From Nonomuraea indica (GTDB taxonomy: Bacteria; Actinomycetota; Actinomycetes; Streptosporangiales; Streptosporangiaceae): a DNA stretch of 64,000 nucleotides. Numbering within the stretch: position 1 is the first letter of the stretch; the number at the start of each line of letters is the position of its first letter. Position numbers and translations under genes: made by a program. Shown piece by piece: positions 42,777 through 51,182 of the stretch. Below the pieces are notes generated by a model. That model made no database searches, was not told the origin of the DNA, and saw nothing but the letters and a program-made list of their open reading frames with translations. The stretch is from NCBI RefSeq assembly GCF_002850745.1, contig NZ_KZ559468.1, forward strand, positions 163,394-227,393. Reading direction: 5' to 3'.

Positions 42777-42796
42777 GGCGCGGAGCCCGTGCGGTC

Positions 42797-43498
42797 TCAG
42801 GTGTCGAAGCGGGGCGCCGACGCGGTCAGGACGGTGTGCGCAGGGCGGGCCCGCCACAGGTCGCCGAGCACCCCCGCGAGCGCCGCCACGAGCTTGCCGA
42901 CGTCGGCGGGCGCCGACTCGTGCAGCGCCTCGGCGACGATGAGCACCTCGCTCGTCGTGTCGCGGACGGCCGACAGGCCGCTCTGCCGGTTGGTCCAGCG
43001 CCGGGCGTGCGCCCGGCCGGCCTCGTCGGCGAAGACCACCTCGCCGGGCGGCGGGCTCTCCGTCTCCCCGGAGAAGGTCAGGTACGTCTCCCGCCCGCTC
43101 GCGTACCGCACCTCCAGCCCGCCGGTGACGGCGGAGACGTCGAACACGGCCACCGGGATCGCGTACGCCACCGACAGCGCGTTGCACACGTCGATCAGCG
43201 GGTGGATCCGCGGCAGCGACCCCTCCTTGCGCAGCCGCCGCAGCAACGACTCCGAGGCGCACCGGTACTGCGTGGGCTTCAGCCCCATCCGCGAGAACGC
43301 CCGCCGCCACGCCCGCACCTCGGGCAGCTCGCCCTCCGGCGAGTTCGCCAGGCGGGTCAGCGCCACCCGCTCGTGCTCGCTCACCACGGCGTCCACGGCC
43401 TCGCGCCGGACCTCCGCCGTGATCCCGCCCGCGGACAGCACCCCGGGGACCAGCTCCGGGAAGTCCCGCCAGATCTCGCTCGCGTGCCGTACGTACAT
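42797..43498 (-). CDS. Free-standing B3/B4 (PheRS beta editing-like) domain protein
   Basis: 233 aa from ATG 43498 (GAGGACG upstream). RAWRRAFSRMGLKPTQYRCASESLLRRL and LPRIHPLIDVCNALSVAYAIPVAVFDVSAV are the B3/B4 tRNA-binding signature of phenylalanyl-tRNA synthetase beta, here without any aminoacylation domain. Related free-standing proteins may act on mischarged tRNA or amino acids, but proof is scarce. The frame is open upstream well past the ATG without family sequence. Confidence 0.87.
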   Translation of the reverse strand: MYVRHASEIWRDFPELVPGVLSAGGITAEVRREAVDAVVSEHERVALTRLANSPEGELPEVRAWRRAFSRMGLKPTQYRCASESLLRRLRKEGSLPRIHPLIDVCNALSVAYAIPVAVFDVSAVTGGLEVRYASGRETYLTFSGETESPPPGEVVFADEAGRAHARRWTNRQSGLSAVRDTTSEVLIVAEALHESAPADVGKLVAALAGVLGDLWRARPAHTVLTASAPRFDT

Positions 43499-43582
43499 CG
43501 TCCTCACCCTTCCCCGGTAGCGGCGCCGAGGGTTCCCGGCGGCGCTCGAGCGGCCGGATGCGGGACCGCGAGCGGCCACGGG

Positions 43583-43588
43583 TAGTCT
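43583..43588 (+). promoter_or_regulatory. -10 hexamer for a leaderless start at 43595
   Basis: TAGTCT lies 6 nt before the GTG at 43595. Confidence 0.45.
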
Positions 43589-43594
43589 CGGCCT

Positions 43595-44140
43595 GTGCCG
43601 ACCATCCCACAACCTCTCGACCCGGACGACGACGGCAGCGCCGCACCCGGTGTGGCCGCCGCGCTCGCGGCCTACGCCGACGGCACGGCCGGTCCCGCCG
43701 AGGTCCTCGGCGCCCTGACCGGCACCCGGCTCCTGGTGCCCGTCGTGGCCCTGCTCACCTCGTCCGAGGTGGGGGAGCACGCGGTGCGCCAGGAGAAGGA
43801 GAGCGAGATGGCGCTGCCCAAGCTCGTCGGCAAGGACGGACGGGAGGCGGTGCTGGCGTTCACCGGCACCCGGGCGCTGACGCTGTGGCGGCCCGACGCG
43901 CGGCCCATCCAGGCGAGCACGTTGCAGGTCTGCCGTGCCGCGGTGGGCGAGCAGGCCGCCGCCGTCGTCGTGGACGTGGCCGGGCCGGTGACGTTCGTGA
44001 TCGAGGGGGAGGTGCTGCAGGCGCTGGCCGCCGTCGAGTCGGGCACGCTCGGCACGCTGCCCGGCGTCACCGTGGCCCGCGTCGAGCCCGCCCCCGCGCC
44101 GCCGGCCCGCAGGCGCCGCTGGTTCTCCCGCAAGCCCTGA
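43595..44140 (+). CDS. SseB family protein
   Basis: 181 aa. The central region (LLVPVVALLTSSEVGEHAVRQEKESEMALPKLVGKDGREAVLAFTGTRALTLWRPDARPIQ) matches the SseB N-terminal domain, a small soluble domain found widely in Actinobacteria with no proven role outside enterobacterial type III secretion. The C-terminus is Pro/Arg-rich ([17 protein letters not shown]). It has a leaderless-type GTG start and is divergent from the B3/B4 gene by 96 bp. Confidence 0.8.
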   Translation: MPTIPQPLDPDDDGSAAPGVAAALAAYADGTAGPAEVLGALTGTRLLVPVVALLTSSEVGEHAVRQEKESEMALPKLVGKDGREAVLAFTGTRALTLWRPDARPIQASTLQVCRAAVGEQAAAVVVDVAGPVTFVIEGEVLQALAAVESGTLGTLPGVTVARVEPAPAPPARRRRWFSRKP

Positions 44141-44286
44141 GCGACCCGCGCGGGAGCGATCGGAGCAGGCCTGACCGGCCCGCCCGGCGCTGACCCGCTT
44201 CCCCCCTGCGCCCAATCGGCGGGCCCGTACCCCCCTCTCCGGAGGCCCGCAACGGCCGAACTCCCGCGCCGCCCGCCACCGCGCAC

Positions 44287-44292
44287 TAGGGT
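44287..44292 (+). promoter_or_regulatory. -10 hexamer for a leaderless start at 44299
   Basis: TAGGGT lies 6 nt before the GTG at 44299. Confidence 0.45.
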
Positions 44293-44298
44293 CGCCCC

Positions 44299-44934
44299 GT
44301 GGTAGCACTGGCGGCGCTGCTCGGTCTCCTCGCCGGCCCCTACGTCAGGACCCTGGCCGGCGCCTTCCGGGAGGACCCCGGTGACACCGGGGCCGAGGCG
44401 CGGGCCGCCCTCGCCCGCACCCTGCGCACCGTGCCCGTCCCCGCCTGGCCGCCGGCCGTCGAACTGGTCACCGCGGCCGTGGCCGCCCTGGTCGCCTGGC
44501 GGGCGGGCCTGCCGTACGTGCTCTTCGCCGTCGCCGGCACGGCGCTGGCGATCATCGACTGGCGCACCAGCCGGCTGCCCGACGCGATCACGCTCCCGGC
44601 ATACCCGCTGCTGGCCCTCAGCCTGCTGCCCGGGGGAGAGCTGCCACGCGCGCTGCTCGGCGCGGCGGCGCTGGCCGCCGTCTACGGCGTGCTCTGGTTC
44701 GTCAGGCCCGCCGCGATGGGACTGGGCGACGTCAAGCTGGCCGGGCTCATCGGCATGGCCGCCGCCTCGCTCGGCTGGCCCGCATGGGTCGTCGCCGCCG
44801 TGGCCGGCCAGCTCTGCGGCGCCCTGTACGCCCTGGCGCTGCTCGCCACCGGCCGGGCGAGCCGCGACACCGAGTTCCCCCTCGGCCCGTTCATGCTGCT
44901 CGGCGCGCTCGCCGCGCTCTGCTCCGGGCTCTGA
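44299..44934 (+). CDS. Prepilin peptidase, A24 family (peptidase part only)
   Basis: A 211-aa polytopic membrane protein. The two catalytic Asp sites are visible: [12 protein letters not shown] and the GxGD motif GLGDVKLAG. The N-terminal Cys-containing methylase domain of PilD is missing, as is usual in Actinobacteria. It would cleave type IV pilin-like or Tad/Flp prepilins at the membrane, though no pilin genes are near. Its place just ahead of aroC is a conserved actinobacterial neighbourhood. Confidence 0.88.
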   Translation: MVALAALLGLLAGPYVRTLAGAFREDPGDTGAEARAALARTLRTVPVPAWPPAVELVTAAVAALVAWRAGLPYVLFAVAGTALAIIDWRTSRLPDAITLPAYPLLALSLLPGGELPRALLGAAALAAVYGVLWFVRPAAMGLGDVKLAGLIGMAAASLGWPAWVVAAVAGQLCGALYALALLATGRASRDTEFPLGPFMLLGALAALCSGL

Positions 44935-44993
44935 CGTCTCGGCTGGTGAACGCCCGGCCATCCCACTGGGCGGCACGTGGAAGACTTGTACGC

Positions 44994-46175
44994 ATGTTGC
45001 GCTGGTTGACCGCCGGAGAGTCTCACGGCCCGGAGCTCGTTGCCGTCATGGAAGGCCTGCCGGCCGGGGTCGAGGTGACCACGGCCGCCATCGACGAGGC
45101 GCTGCGCCGCCGCCGCCTCGGCTACGGCCGCGGCGCCCGGATGAAGTTCGAGCAGGACGAGGTGACGATCGTCGGCGGCGTCCGCCACGGCCGCACCATG
45201 GGCAGCCCGGTCGCCATCCGCATCGGCAACACCGAATGGCCGAAGTGGGAGAAGGTCATGGCCGCCGACCCGGTCGACCCCGCCGAGCTGGAGGGGCTGG
45301 CGCGCAACGCCCCGCGCTCGCGGCCCCGGCCCGGCCACGCCGACCTGGCCGGCATGCAGAAGTACGGCTTCGACGACGCCCGGCAGGTCCTCGACCGCGC
45401 CAGCGCCCGCGAGACCGCCGCCCGGGTGGCGCTCGGCGAGGTGGCCAGGCGCTTCCTCAAGCAGGCGCTCGGCGTCGACGTGGTCAGCCACGTGGTCTCC
45501 ATCGGCGAGGCCCGCACGCCCACCGAGGTCCTGCCCGGCCCCGGCGACCTGGCGCGCGTCGACGCCGACCCGGTGAGGTGCGCCGACCCCGAGGGCAGCG
45601 CCGCCATGGTCGAGGTCATCGACCGGGCGCACAAGGACGGCGACACGCTCGGCGGCGTCGTGGAGGTGCTCGCCTACGGCCTGCCGCCCGGCCTGGGCAG
45701 CTACACCCACTGGGACCGCCGCCTCGACTCCCGCCTGGCCGGAGCGCTCATGGGCATCCAGGCGATCAAGGGCGTGGCCGTCGGCGACGGGTTCGAGACC
45801 GCCCGCCGGCCCGGCTCCCGCGCCCACGACGAGATCGAGTACACCGAGGGCGACGGCGTGCGCCGCATCACCAACCGCGCCGGCGGCGTCGAGGGCGGCA
45901 TGACCAACGGCGAGGTCCTGCGGGTCAGCGCCGCCATGAAGCCCATCTCCACCGTGCCACGGGCGCTGGCGACGATCGACGTCAAGACCGGCGAGGCCGC
46001 CAAGGCCCACCATGAGCGCTCCGACGTCTGCGCCGTGCCCGCCGCCGGCGTCGTCGCCGAGGCGATGGTCGCGCTGGTGCTGGCCGACGCGGCGCTGGAG
46101 AAGTTCGGCGGCGACTCCGTCGAGGAAGTCGCCCGCAACCTGTCCGGCTACCTGTCCTCGATGGTGATCAAGTGA
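44994..46175 (+). CDS. aroC: Chorismate synthase
   Basis: 393 aa from ATG 44994. It catalyses the last step of the shikimate pathway (EPSP to chorismate, with reduced FMN). Motifs: [24 protein letters not shown] at the start, [23 protein letters not shown] and [18 protein letters not shown]. Length is normal. The stop overlaps the aroK GTG by 4 bp; aroC-aroK-aroB form one operon. Confidence 0.98.
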   Translation: MLRWLTAGESHGPELVAVMEGLPAGVEVTTAAIDEALRRRRLGYGRGARMKFEQDEVTIVGGVRHGRTMGSPVAIRIGNTEWPKWEKVMAADPVDPAELEGLARNAPRSRPRPGHADLAGMQKYGFDDARQVLDRASARETAARVALGEVARRFLKQALGVDVVSHVVSIGEARTPTEVLPGPGDLARVDADPVRCADPEGSAAMVEVIDRAHKDGDTLGGVVEVLAYGLPPGLGSYTHWDRRLDSRLAGALMGIQAIKGVAVGDGFETARRPGSRAHDEIEYTEGDGVRRITNRAGGVEGGMTNGEVLRVSAAMKPISTVPRALATIDVKTGEAAKAHHERSDVCAVPAAGVVAEAMVALVLADAALEKFGGDSVEEVARNLSGYLSSMVIK

Positions 46176-46687
46176 CTCGTGACGCGCAGCCCAGGGTCGT
46201 GCTCATCGGCCCGCCCGGATCCGGCAAGACGACCCTCGGCCGACTCCTCGCCGAGCGGATCGGCGTCGCCTTCCGCGACACCGACGCCGACGTGGAGGCC
46301 GTCGCCGGCAAGCCCGTCTCCGACATCTTCGTCGACGAGGGTGAGGCCCGCTTCCGCGAGCTGGAACTGCGGGCCGTGCGCTCGGCGCTGGCCGAGCACG
46401 ACGGCGTGCTGTCGCTCGGCGGCGGCGCGGTGCTCAACGAGGAGGCGCAGGCGCTGCTGGCCGGCCACCGGGTCGTCTACCTGCAGGTCGGCCTGTCCGC
46501 CGCGGTGCAGCGGGTCGGCCTCGCCTCGGCCCGGCCGCTCCTCGTGCTCAACCCGCGCAGCCAGCTGAAGAAGCTCATGGAGGAGCGCCGCCCCGTCTAC
46601 GAACGGCTGGCCGTCCTCACCGTGGACACCGACGGCCGCGAGCCCGGCGAGCTGGTCGACGAGATCGTGCGGGGGTTGCCGACATGA
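46172..46687 (+). CDS. aroK: Shikimate kinase
   Basis: 171 aa. Walker [17 protein letters not shown], the shikimate-binding Asp in [19 protein letters not shown] and the lid Arg region [26 protein letters not shown]. It phosphorylates shikimate at O3. The GTG start overlaps the aroC stop (GTGA). Confidence 0.97.
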   Translation: MTRDAQPRVVLIGPPGSGKTTLGRLLAERIGVAFRDTDADVEAVAGKPVSDIFVDEGEARFRELELRAVRSALAEHDGVLSLGGGAVLNEEAQALLAGHRVVYLQVGLSAAVQRVGLASARPLLVLNPRSQLKKLMEERRPVYERLAVLTVDTDGREPGELVDEIVRGLPT

Positions 46688-46736
46688 CGGCGCGGAGCGC
46701 CGCCCGGCCGGCGCGACGACGGAGGGAGCACACGCC

Positions 46737-47819
46737 ATGACGACGGCCGCGACGAGGATCACGGTCAGGGGTGACAGCCCGTACGACGTGGTCGTCGGCA
46801 CGGGCGTGCTCGGCGAACTGCCCGGGCTGCTCAAGCCCGGCGTCCGCACGGTCGCCGTGATCCACCCGGCGAGCCTGCCGGAGATGTCCCGCCCCGTGTG
46901 CGAGGCGCTGTCCGACGCCGGCCACGACGTGGTGGCGCTGCCGGTGCCCGACGGCGAGCAGGCCAAGACCGTCGAGGTGGCCGCCCAGCTGTGGTCGGCG
47001 CTAGGGCGCTACGGCGTCACCCGATCCGACGCCGTGGTTGGCGTCGGCGGCGGGGCCACCACCGACCTGGCGGGGTTCGTGGCCGGCACCTGGCTGCGCG
47101 GCGTCCAGGTGGTGCTCGTGCCCACCACGCTGCTCGCCATGGTCGACGCCGCGGTCGGCGGCAAGAACGGCATCGACACGCCCGAGGGCAAGAACCTCGT
47201 CGGCACGTTCCTGCCGCCCGCCGGGGTGCTGTGCGATCTGGCCACGCTGCCCACGCTGCCGCGCGCCGACTACGTCGCCGGACTCGCCGAGATCATCAAG
47301 GGCGGTTTCATCGCCGACCCGGAGATCCTCGACCTCGTCGAGGCCGACCCCGACGCGGCCACCCGGCCCGACGGCCGCCACACCCGCGAGCTCATCGAGC
47401 GCAAGATCCGGGTCAAGGCCGACGTCGTCGGCGCCGACCTGCGTGAGGCGGGGCTGCGCGAGATCCTCAACTACGGCCACACGCTCGCCCACGCCATCGA
47501 ACGCGCCGAGCACTACCGGATGCGTCACGGCGAGGCCGTCGCCATCGGCATGGTCTACGCCGCCGAGCTGTCCCGCCTCGACGGGCGCATCGGCGCCGAC
47601 CTGGTCCAGCGCACGCGTTCCATCCTCACCTCGGTCGGCCTGCCCGTCGCCTACCGCGCCGACGCCTGGCCGCAGCTGCGTGACCACATGCGGCTCGACA
47701 AGAAGAACCGCGGGGCCAAGCAGCGCTTCGTCGTCCTCGACGACCTCGCCCGGCCGGGCCGGCTCGAAGACCCGGCCGAGGAGCTGCTGGAGGCGGCCTA
47801 CCGGGAGATCTCCCGATGA
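46737..47819 (+). CDS. aroB: 3-dehydroquinate synthase
   Basis: 360 aa from ATG 46737 (SD GGAGGGAG). It converts DAHP to 3-dehydroquinate using NAD+ and a metal. Motifs: PDGEQAKTVE, VGGGATTDLAGFVAGTWLRGV, VPTTLLAMVDAAVGGKNGID, and the metal ligands Glu in ADYVAGLAEIIKGGF and His in NYGHTLAHAIE and RHGEAVAIGM. Third gene of the aro operon. The downstream gene is not aroQ. Confidence 0.98.
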   Translation: MTTAATRITVRGDSPYDVVVGTGVLGELPGLLKPGVRTVAVIHPASLPEMSRPVCEALSDAGHDVVALPVPDGEQAKTVEVAAQLWSALGRYGVTRSDAVVGVGGGATTDLAGFVAGTWLRGVQVVLVPTTLLAMVDAAVGGKNGIDTPEGKNLVGTFLPPAGVLCDLATLPTLPRADYVAGLAEIIKGGFIADPEILDLVEADPDAATRPDGRHTRELIERKIRVKADVVGADLREAGLREILNYGHTLAHAIERAEHYRMRHGEAVAIGMVYAAELSRLDGRIGADLVQRTRSILTSVGLPVAYRADAWPQLRDHMRLDKKNRGAKQRFVVLDDLARPGRLEDPAEELLEAAYREISR

Positions 47820-47883
47820 CCACGGCGAGTGCGGCCGCCCCGACCGCGCCGATCGCTCCGACCAGCGCCGGGAGAAGGTGCTC

Positions 47884-48645
47884 ATGACCCGTCACTACCG
47901 TTCCTTCATGGCTCTCGGCGACAGCTTCACCGAAGGCCTGAACGACCCGGGAGAGGGCGGCCACTACCGCGGCTGGGCGGACCGGGTGGCCGAGCGCCTG
48001 GCGGCCGACGAACCCGCGTTCCGCTACGCCAACCTGGCCGTACGCGGCCGGCTGCTCGACCAGATCGTCACCGAGCAGGTGCCGCTCGCCGTCGAGACGG
48101 CCCCCGACCTGGTGAGCCTCTGCGCCGGCGGCAACGACCTGCTGCGGCCCGGCAGCGACCCCGACGTGATGGCCAAGACCCTCGCCCGAGCCGTGCGCGA
48201 CCTGCGCGCGTGCGGCACGGACGTGCTGCTGTTCACCGGCGTCGATCCGCGCGACACCCCGCTCATGCGGCGGCTGCGCGGCCGGTTCGCCATCTACTAC
48301 CTGCACATCCGCTCCATCGCCGACCTCTACGGCTGCCACCTGATCGACCTGTGGTCGATGCAGGGCCTGCGCGACTGGCGCGCCTGGAGCGACGATCGGC
48401 TGCACATGAACGAGGACGGTCACCGTCTGGTCGCCGCCCGCGTCCTCGACGTGCTCGGCGTGCCGTTCGACGACTGGCGCAAGGAGTGGCCGGCGCGCAC
48501 GGTGGATCCGCGCACCAAGCGTCGCGAGGACGCCCTGTGGATGCGCGAGCACCTGGTGCCGTGGGTGGCCCGCCGCCTGCGCGGCGTCTCCAGCGGCGAC
48601 GGCGTCGACCCCAAGCGCCCCGACCTCGCCCCCTGGACCCCCTGA
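47884..48645 (+). CDS. SGNH/GDSL hydrolase
   Basis: 253 aa from ATG 47884. Block I is MALGDSFTEGL (Ser14), block III AGGNDLL, and block V DDRLHMNEDGHR (Asp and His). This is a small cytoplasmic esterase or acyl-hydrolase fold; the substrate is unknown. The C-terminal 70 residues are basic and tryptophan-rich (DDWRKEWPARTVDPRTKRRED). It follows aroB by 64 bp and may be co-transcribed. Confidence 0.9.
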   Translation: MTRHYRSFMALGDSFTEGLNDPGEGGHYRGWADRVAERLAADEPAFRYANLAVRGRLLDQIVTEQVPLAVETAPDLVSLCAGGNDLLRPGSDPDVMAKTLARAVRDLRACGTDVLLFTGVDPRDTPLMRRLRGRFAIYYLHIRSIADLYGCHLIDLWSMQGLRDWRAWSDDRLHMNEDGHRLVAARVLDVLGVPFDDWRKEWPARTVDPRTKRREDALWMREHLVPWVARRLRGVSSGDGVDPKRPDLAPWTP

Positions 48646-48655
48646 ACCCCGGCTT

Positions 48656-48728
48656 CACGCGCGGCGGCGCCGCGACTCCGGCGGCTCCACGCGCGGCGGC
48701 GCCGCGACTCCGGCGGCTCCACGCGCGG
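48656..48728 (+). repeat. 32-bp tandem repeat, two copies and a partial third
   Basis: Two identical 32-bp copies start at 48656 and 48688, and a partial copy (CACGCGCGG) at 48720. They lie in the gap after the SGNH hydrolase gene, convergent to the helicase gene. Each unit contains a GGCGGCGCCGC palindrome-like core that could fold as a hairpin terminator. Confidence 0.8.
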
Positions 48729-48756
48729 TCCCGAACGACCGCACGTCGTGCCCCCG

Positions 48757-48792
48757 GTGCGCGGGTCAGCCCTCGTGCGCGGGTCAGCCCTC
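48757..48792 (+). repeat. 18-bp direct repeat at the end of the helicase gene
   Basis: Two perfect copies of GTGCGCGGGTCAGCCCTC at 48757-48774 and 48775-48792. The helicase stop codon (minus strand, 48786-48784) is in the second copy, so slippage here would hardly affect the protein. Confidence 0.75.
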
Positions 48793-50883
48793 GGCGGCCA
48801 GGCGTTTGAGGGCGGCGCGGGGGATGGCGGGGTCGGTGGTGCGCCAGAACGGCGGCAGCGAGCCCAGCAGGAACCCGCTGTAGCGGGCCGTCGCCAGGCG
48901 CGGGTCGAGCACCGCGATGACACCCTTGTCGTGCTGCGAGCGCAGCAGGCGGCCGGTGCCCTGGGCGAGCAGGAGCGCGGCGTGGGTGGCGGCCACCGTC
49001 ATGAAGCCGTTGCCGCCCTTGGCCGCCACGTGGCGCTGGCGGGCCGAGGTGAGCGGGTCGTCGGGGCGCGGGAACGGCACCCGGTCGATGATGACCAGCC
49101 GCAGCGACGGGCCGGGCACGTCGACGCCCTGCCACAGCGAGAGCGTGCCGAACAGGCACGTCGGCTCGTCCTCGGCGAACTGCTTGACCAGCAGCATGGT
49201 CGAGTCGTCGCCCTGGCACAGCAGCGGCACGTCGAGGCGGTCGCGCAGCGCCTCGGTGGCGGCCTTGGCGGCCCGCATGGAGGAGAACAGCCCGAGCGCG
49301 CGGCCGCCCGCCGCCTCGATCAGCTCGGCGATCTCGTCGACGTACTGCTCGGGCAGGCCGTCGCGGCCCGGCTGGGGCAGGTGCTTGGCGACGTAGAGGA
49401 TGCCGGCGCGCGGATGGTCGAACGGGGAGCCGACGTCGATGCCCTGCCAGTCGCGCGTCCTGGCGGAGTCGGCCCCGTACCCGCCGCCCGAGCCCTTGCC
49501 GGACCCGGCACCCGAGCCCTTGCCGGACCCGGCACCCGAGCCCGTGCCGGACCCGCCGCCCGAGCCGGAGGCCGGGCTCGACGCCGCGCCCAGGCCCCAC
49601 TGGCGGGCCATGCCGTCGAACGTGCCGCCGAGGGCGAGCGTGGCCGAGGTGAGCACCACCGTACGGTCGCCGAAGAGCCGGTCGCGCAGCATGCCGCCGA
49701 CGTTGAGCGGGGCGACGCGCAGGACGGGCGGGCGGCGGTCGGTGGCGGCGTCGAGCCAGACCACCTCGGCCCGGTCGGCCTCCGAGGCGTGCCCGTAGGC
49801 CTCCAGCATGCGCACCGCGGTGTCGTGCACCTCGTCCAGCGCCGTGAACGCCGCCTTGCGCTGCCCGGCCTTGTCGGGGTCGTCCCGGTCGGCGCCGCGC
49901 GGCCCGAGGGCGGTCACGCAGCGGGCGGCGGAGTCGCGCACCAGCGCCAGGGTGAGCGCGAGCACCTCGGGCAGCTCGTCCACCCGGCCCGGCGGGGCGG
50001 CGGCCAGCAGCGCCTTGAGATCCTCGCCGGCCTCCTGCAGCTGGTCGGCGATGGGCTGCTCGATCAGCCGGGCCACCCGGCGCACGGCCAGCGACACCGA
50101 CGTCTCCGACAGCTCGCCGGTCACCACCGAGGTCACCCGGTCGACCAGCTCGTGGGCCTCGTCCACGACCACCATGTCGTGCTCGGGCAGCACCGGCAGG
50201 TCGCCCATCGCGTCGATGGCCAGCAGCGCGTGGTTGGTGACGACCACGTCGACCTCACCGGCCTTCGAGCGGGCCAGCTCGGCGAAGCACTCGGCGCCGC
50301 TCGGGCAGCGGCTGGCGCCGAGGCACTCCTGGGCACTCACCGAGAACTGCCGCCACGCCTGCTCGCTCACCCCCGGGACCAGCTCGTCGCGGTCGCCGGT
50401 CTCGGTCTCCTCGGCCCACTCCTGGATGCGCTGGACCATCCGGCCGGTGGCGCTGACCTCGCGCGGGTCGAACAGCTGGTCCTGCTCGTCCTCCTCGGGC
50501 CAGCCCGCCGTCGCCTTGTAGCGGCACAGGTAGTTGCGCCGGCCCTTGAGGATGGCGTACGTGGGCTCGTGCGGCAGCTCCTTGGCCAGGGCCTCCGACA
50601 GCCGGGGCAGGTCGCGGTCGACGAGCTGGCGCTGCAGGGCGATCGTGGCGGTGGAGACCACCACGGGCGTGTCGGACTCCATCGCGTGGCGGATCGCGGG
50701 CACGAGGTAGGCGAGCGACTTGCCCGTGCCCGTGCCCGCCTGGACGGCGAGGTGCTCCTCGTTGTCGATGGCCCGCTGGACGGCTTGGACCATCGTGATC
50801 TGGCCCTGCCGCTCGCTCCCTCCGAGAGCGTTGACCGCGATGCTGAGCAGTTCGTCGACTGGCGGGAGATGGGAGTCCGGCAC
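48784..50883 (-). CDS. DinG/XPD-like ATP-dependent DNA helicase with Gly-Ser linker
   Basis: 699 aa from GTG 50883, chosen because TACCGT lies 8 nt upstream and the protein then starts VPDSHLPPVDELLSIAV, as in homologs; the frame is open to 51057. Walker A is QAGTGTGKSLAYLVP. Four cysteines (YLCRYKAT; QECLGASRCPSGAEC) are placed as in the Fe-S cluster of DinG/XPD. Then VVVDEAHELVDRV (DEAH), and the late motifs SLWQGVDVPGPSLRLVIIDRVPFPRPDDP and AQGTGRLLRSQHDKG. A linker of GSG-type repeats (49485-49575) interrupts the C-terminal helicase half. Likely a 5'-3' helicase in repair. Confidence 0.92.
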   Translation of the reverse strand: MPDSHLPPVDELLSIAVNALGGSERQGQITMVQAVQRAIDNEEHLAVQAGTGTGKSLAYLVPAIRHAMESDTPVVVSTATIALQRQLVDRDLPRLSEALAKELPHEPTYAILKGRRNYLCRYKATAGWPEEDEQDQLFDPREVSATGRMVQRIQEWAEETETGDRDELVPGVSEQAWRQFSVSAQECLGASRCPSGAECFAELARSKAGEVDVVVTNHALLAIDAMGDLPVLPEHDMVVVDEAHELVDRVTSVVTGELSETSVSLAVRRVARLIEQPIADQLQEAGEDLKALLAAAPPGRVDELPEVLALTLALVRDSAARCVTALGPRGADRDDPDKAGQRKAAFTALDEVHDTAVRMLEAYGHASEADRAEVVWLDAATDRRPPVLRVAPLNVGGMLRDRLFGDRTVVLTSATLALGGTFDGMARQWGLGAASSPASGSGGGSGTGSGAGSGKGSGAGSGKGSGGGYGADSARTRDWQGIDVGSPFDHPRAGILYVAKHLPQPGRDGLPEQYVDEIAELIEAAGGRALGLFSSMRAAKAATEALRDRLDVPLLCQGDDSTMLLVKQFAEDEPTCLFGTLSLWQGVDVPGPSLRLVIIDRVPFPRPDDPLTSARQRHVAAKGGNGFMTVAATHAALLLAQGTGRLLRSQHDKGVIAVLDPRLATARYSGFLLGSLPPFWRTTDPAIPRAALKRLAAEG
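49485..49575 (-). repeat. Gly-Ser tandem repeats inside the helicase gene
   Basis: Imperfect 24-bp units encode GSGKGSGA-type repeats, placing about 30 flexible residues between helicase sub-domains. Confidence 0.75.
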
Positions 50884-51182
50884 GGAGGTAAACGGTACCC
50901 GCATTCGGCGGCGCGCCGCGCCGGACATCCACAGGCGGGTCGTCCGGAACCGCGTCGTCCACAGCCTCGTGATCGTCGGCGCCGGCCCGCAGCGGGCTGT
51001 GATCGGATGGACGCATCCCGTCGTTCGCCGAGTCGTCCGGCGGCGCACGTGGCACACTGAACGATCAGGACCCCGGCGGTCATCGCATAGAGTGGCCGGA
51101 GGGGCTCCCGATGGGGGTGGGAGGTCCGGTCAAGTAGGGTTTTCCGGGGTTGAGTGGACGAATAAAGGCTGGTTAAAGCAGT
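50884..51182. other. Divergent intergenic region, helicase gene and repeat-protein gene
   Basis: About 299 bp. It holds the probable leaderless-type TACCGT (upstream of 50883, minus strand) and, on the plus strand, a -35/-10 pair at 51150-51178. I see no LexA (SOS) box and no other gene; the reading frame of the helicase continues through part of it. Confidence 0.5.
51150..51178 (+). promoter_or_regulatory. Possible promoter of the disordered repeat-protein gene
   Basis: TTGAGT (51150-51155) and TTAAAG (51173-51178) are separated by 17 bp. Transcription would start at about the ATG at 51183. Confidence 0.35.

Noticed and set aside
48748..51060. 770-aa open frame on the plus strand opposite the helicase
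   Set aside because: The minus strand has Walker, DEAH and Fe-S motifs; the plus frame has no recognisable domain and reflects GC3 bias only.
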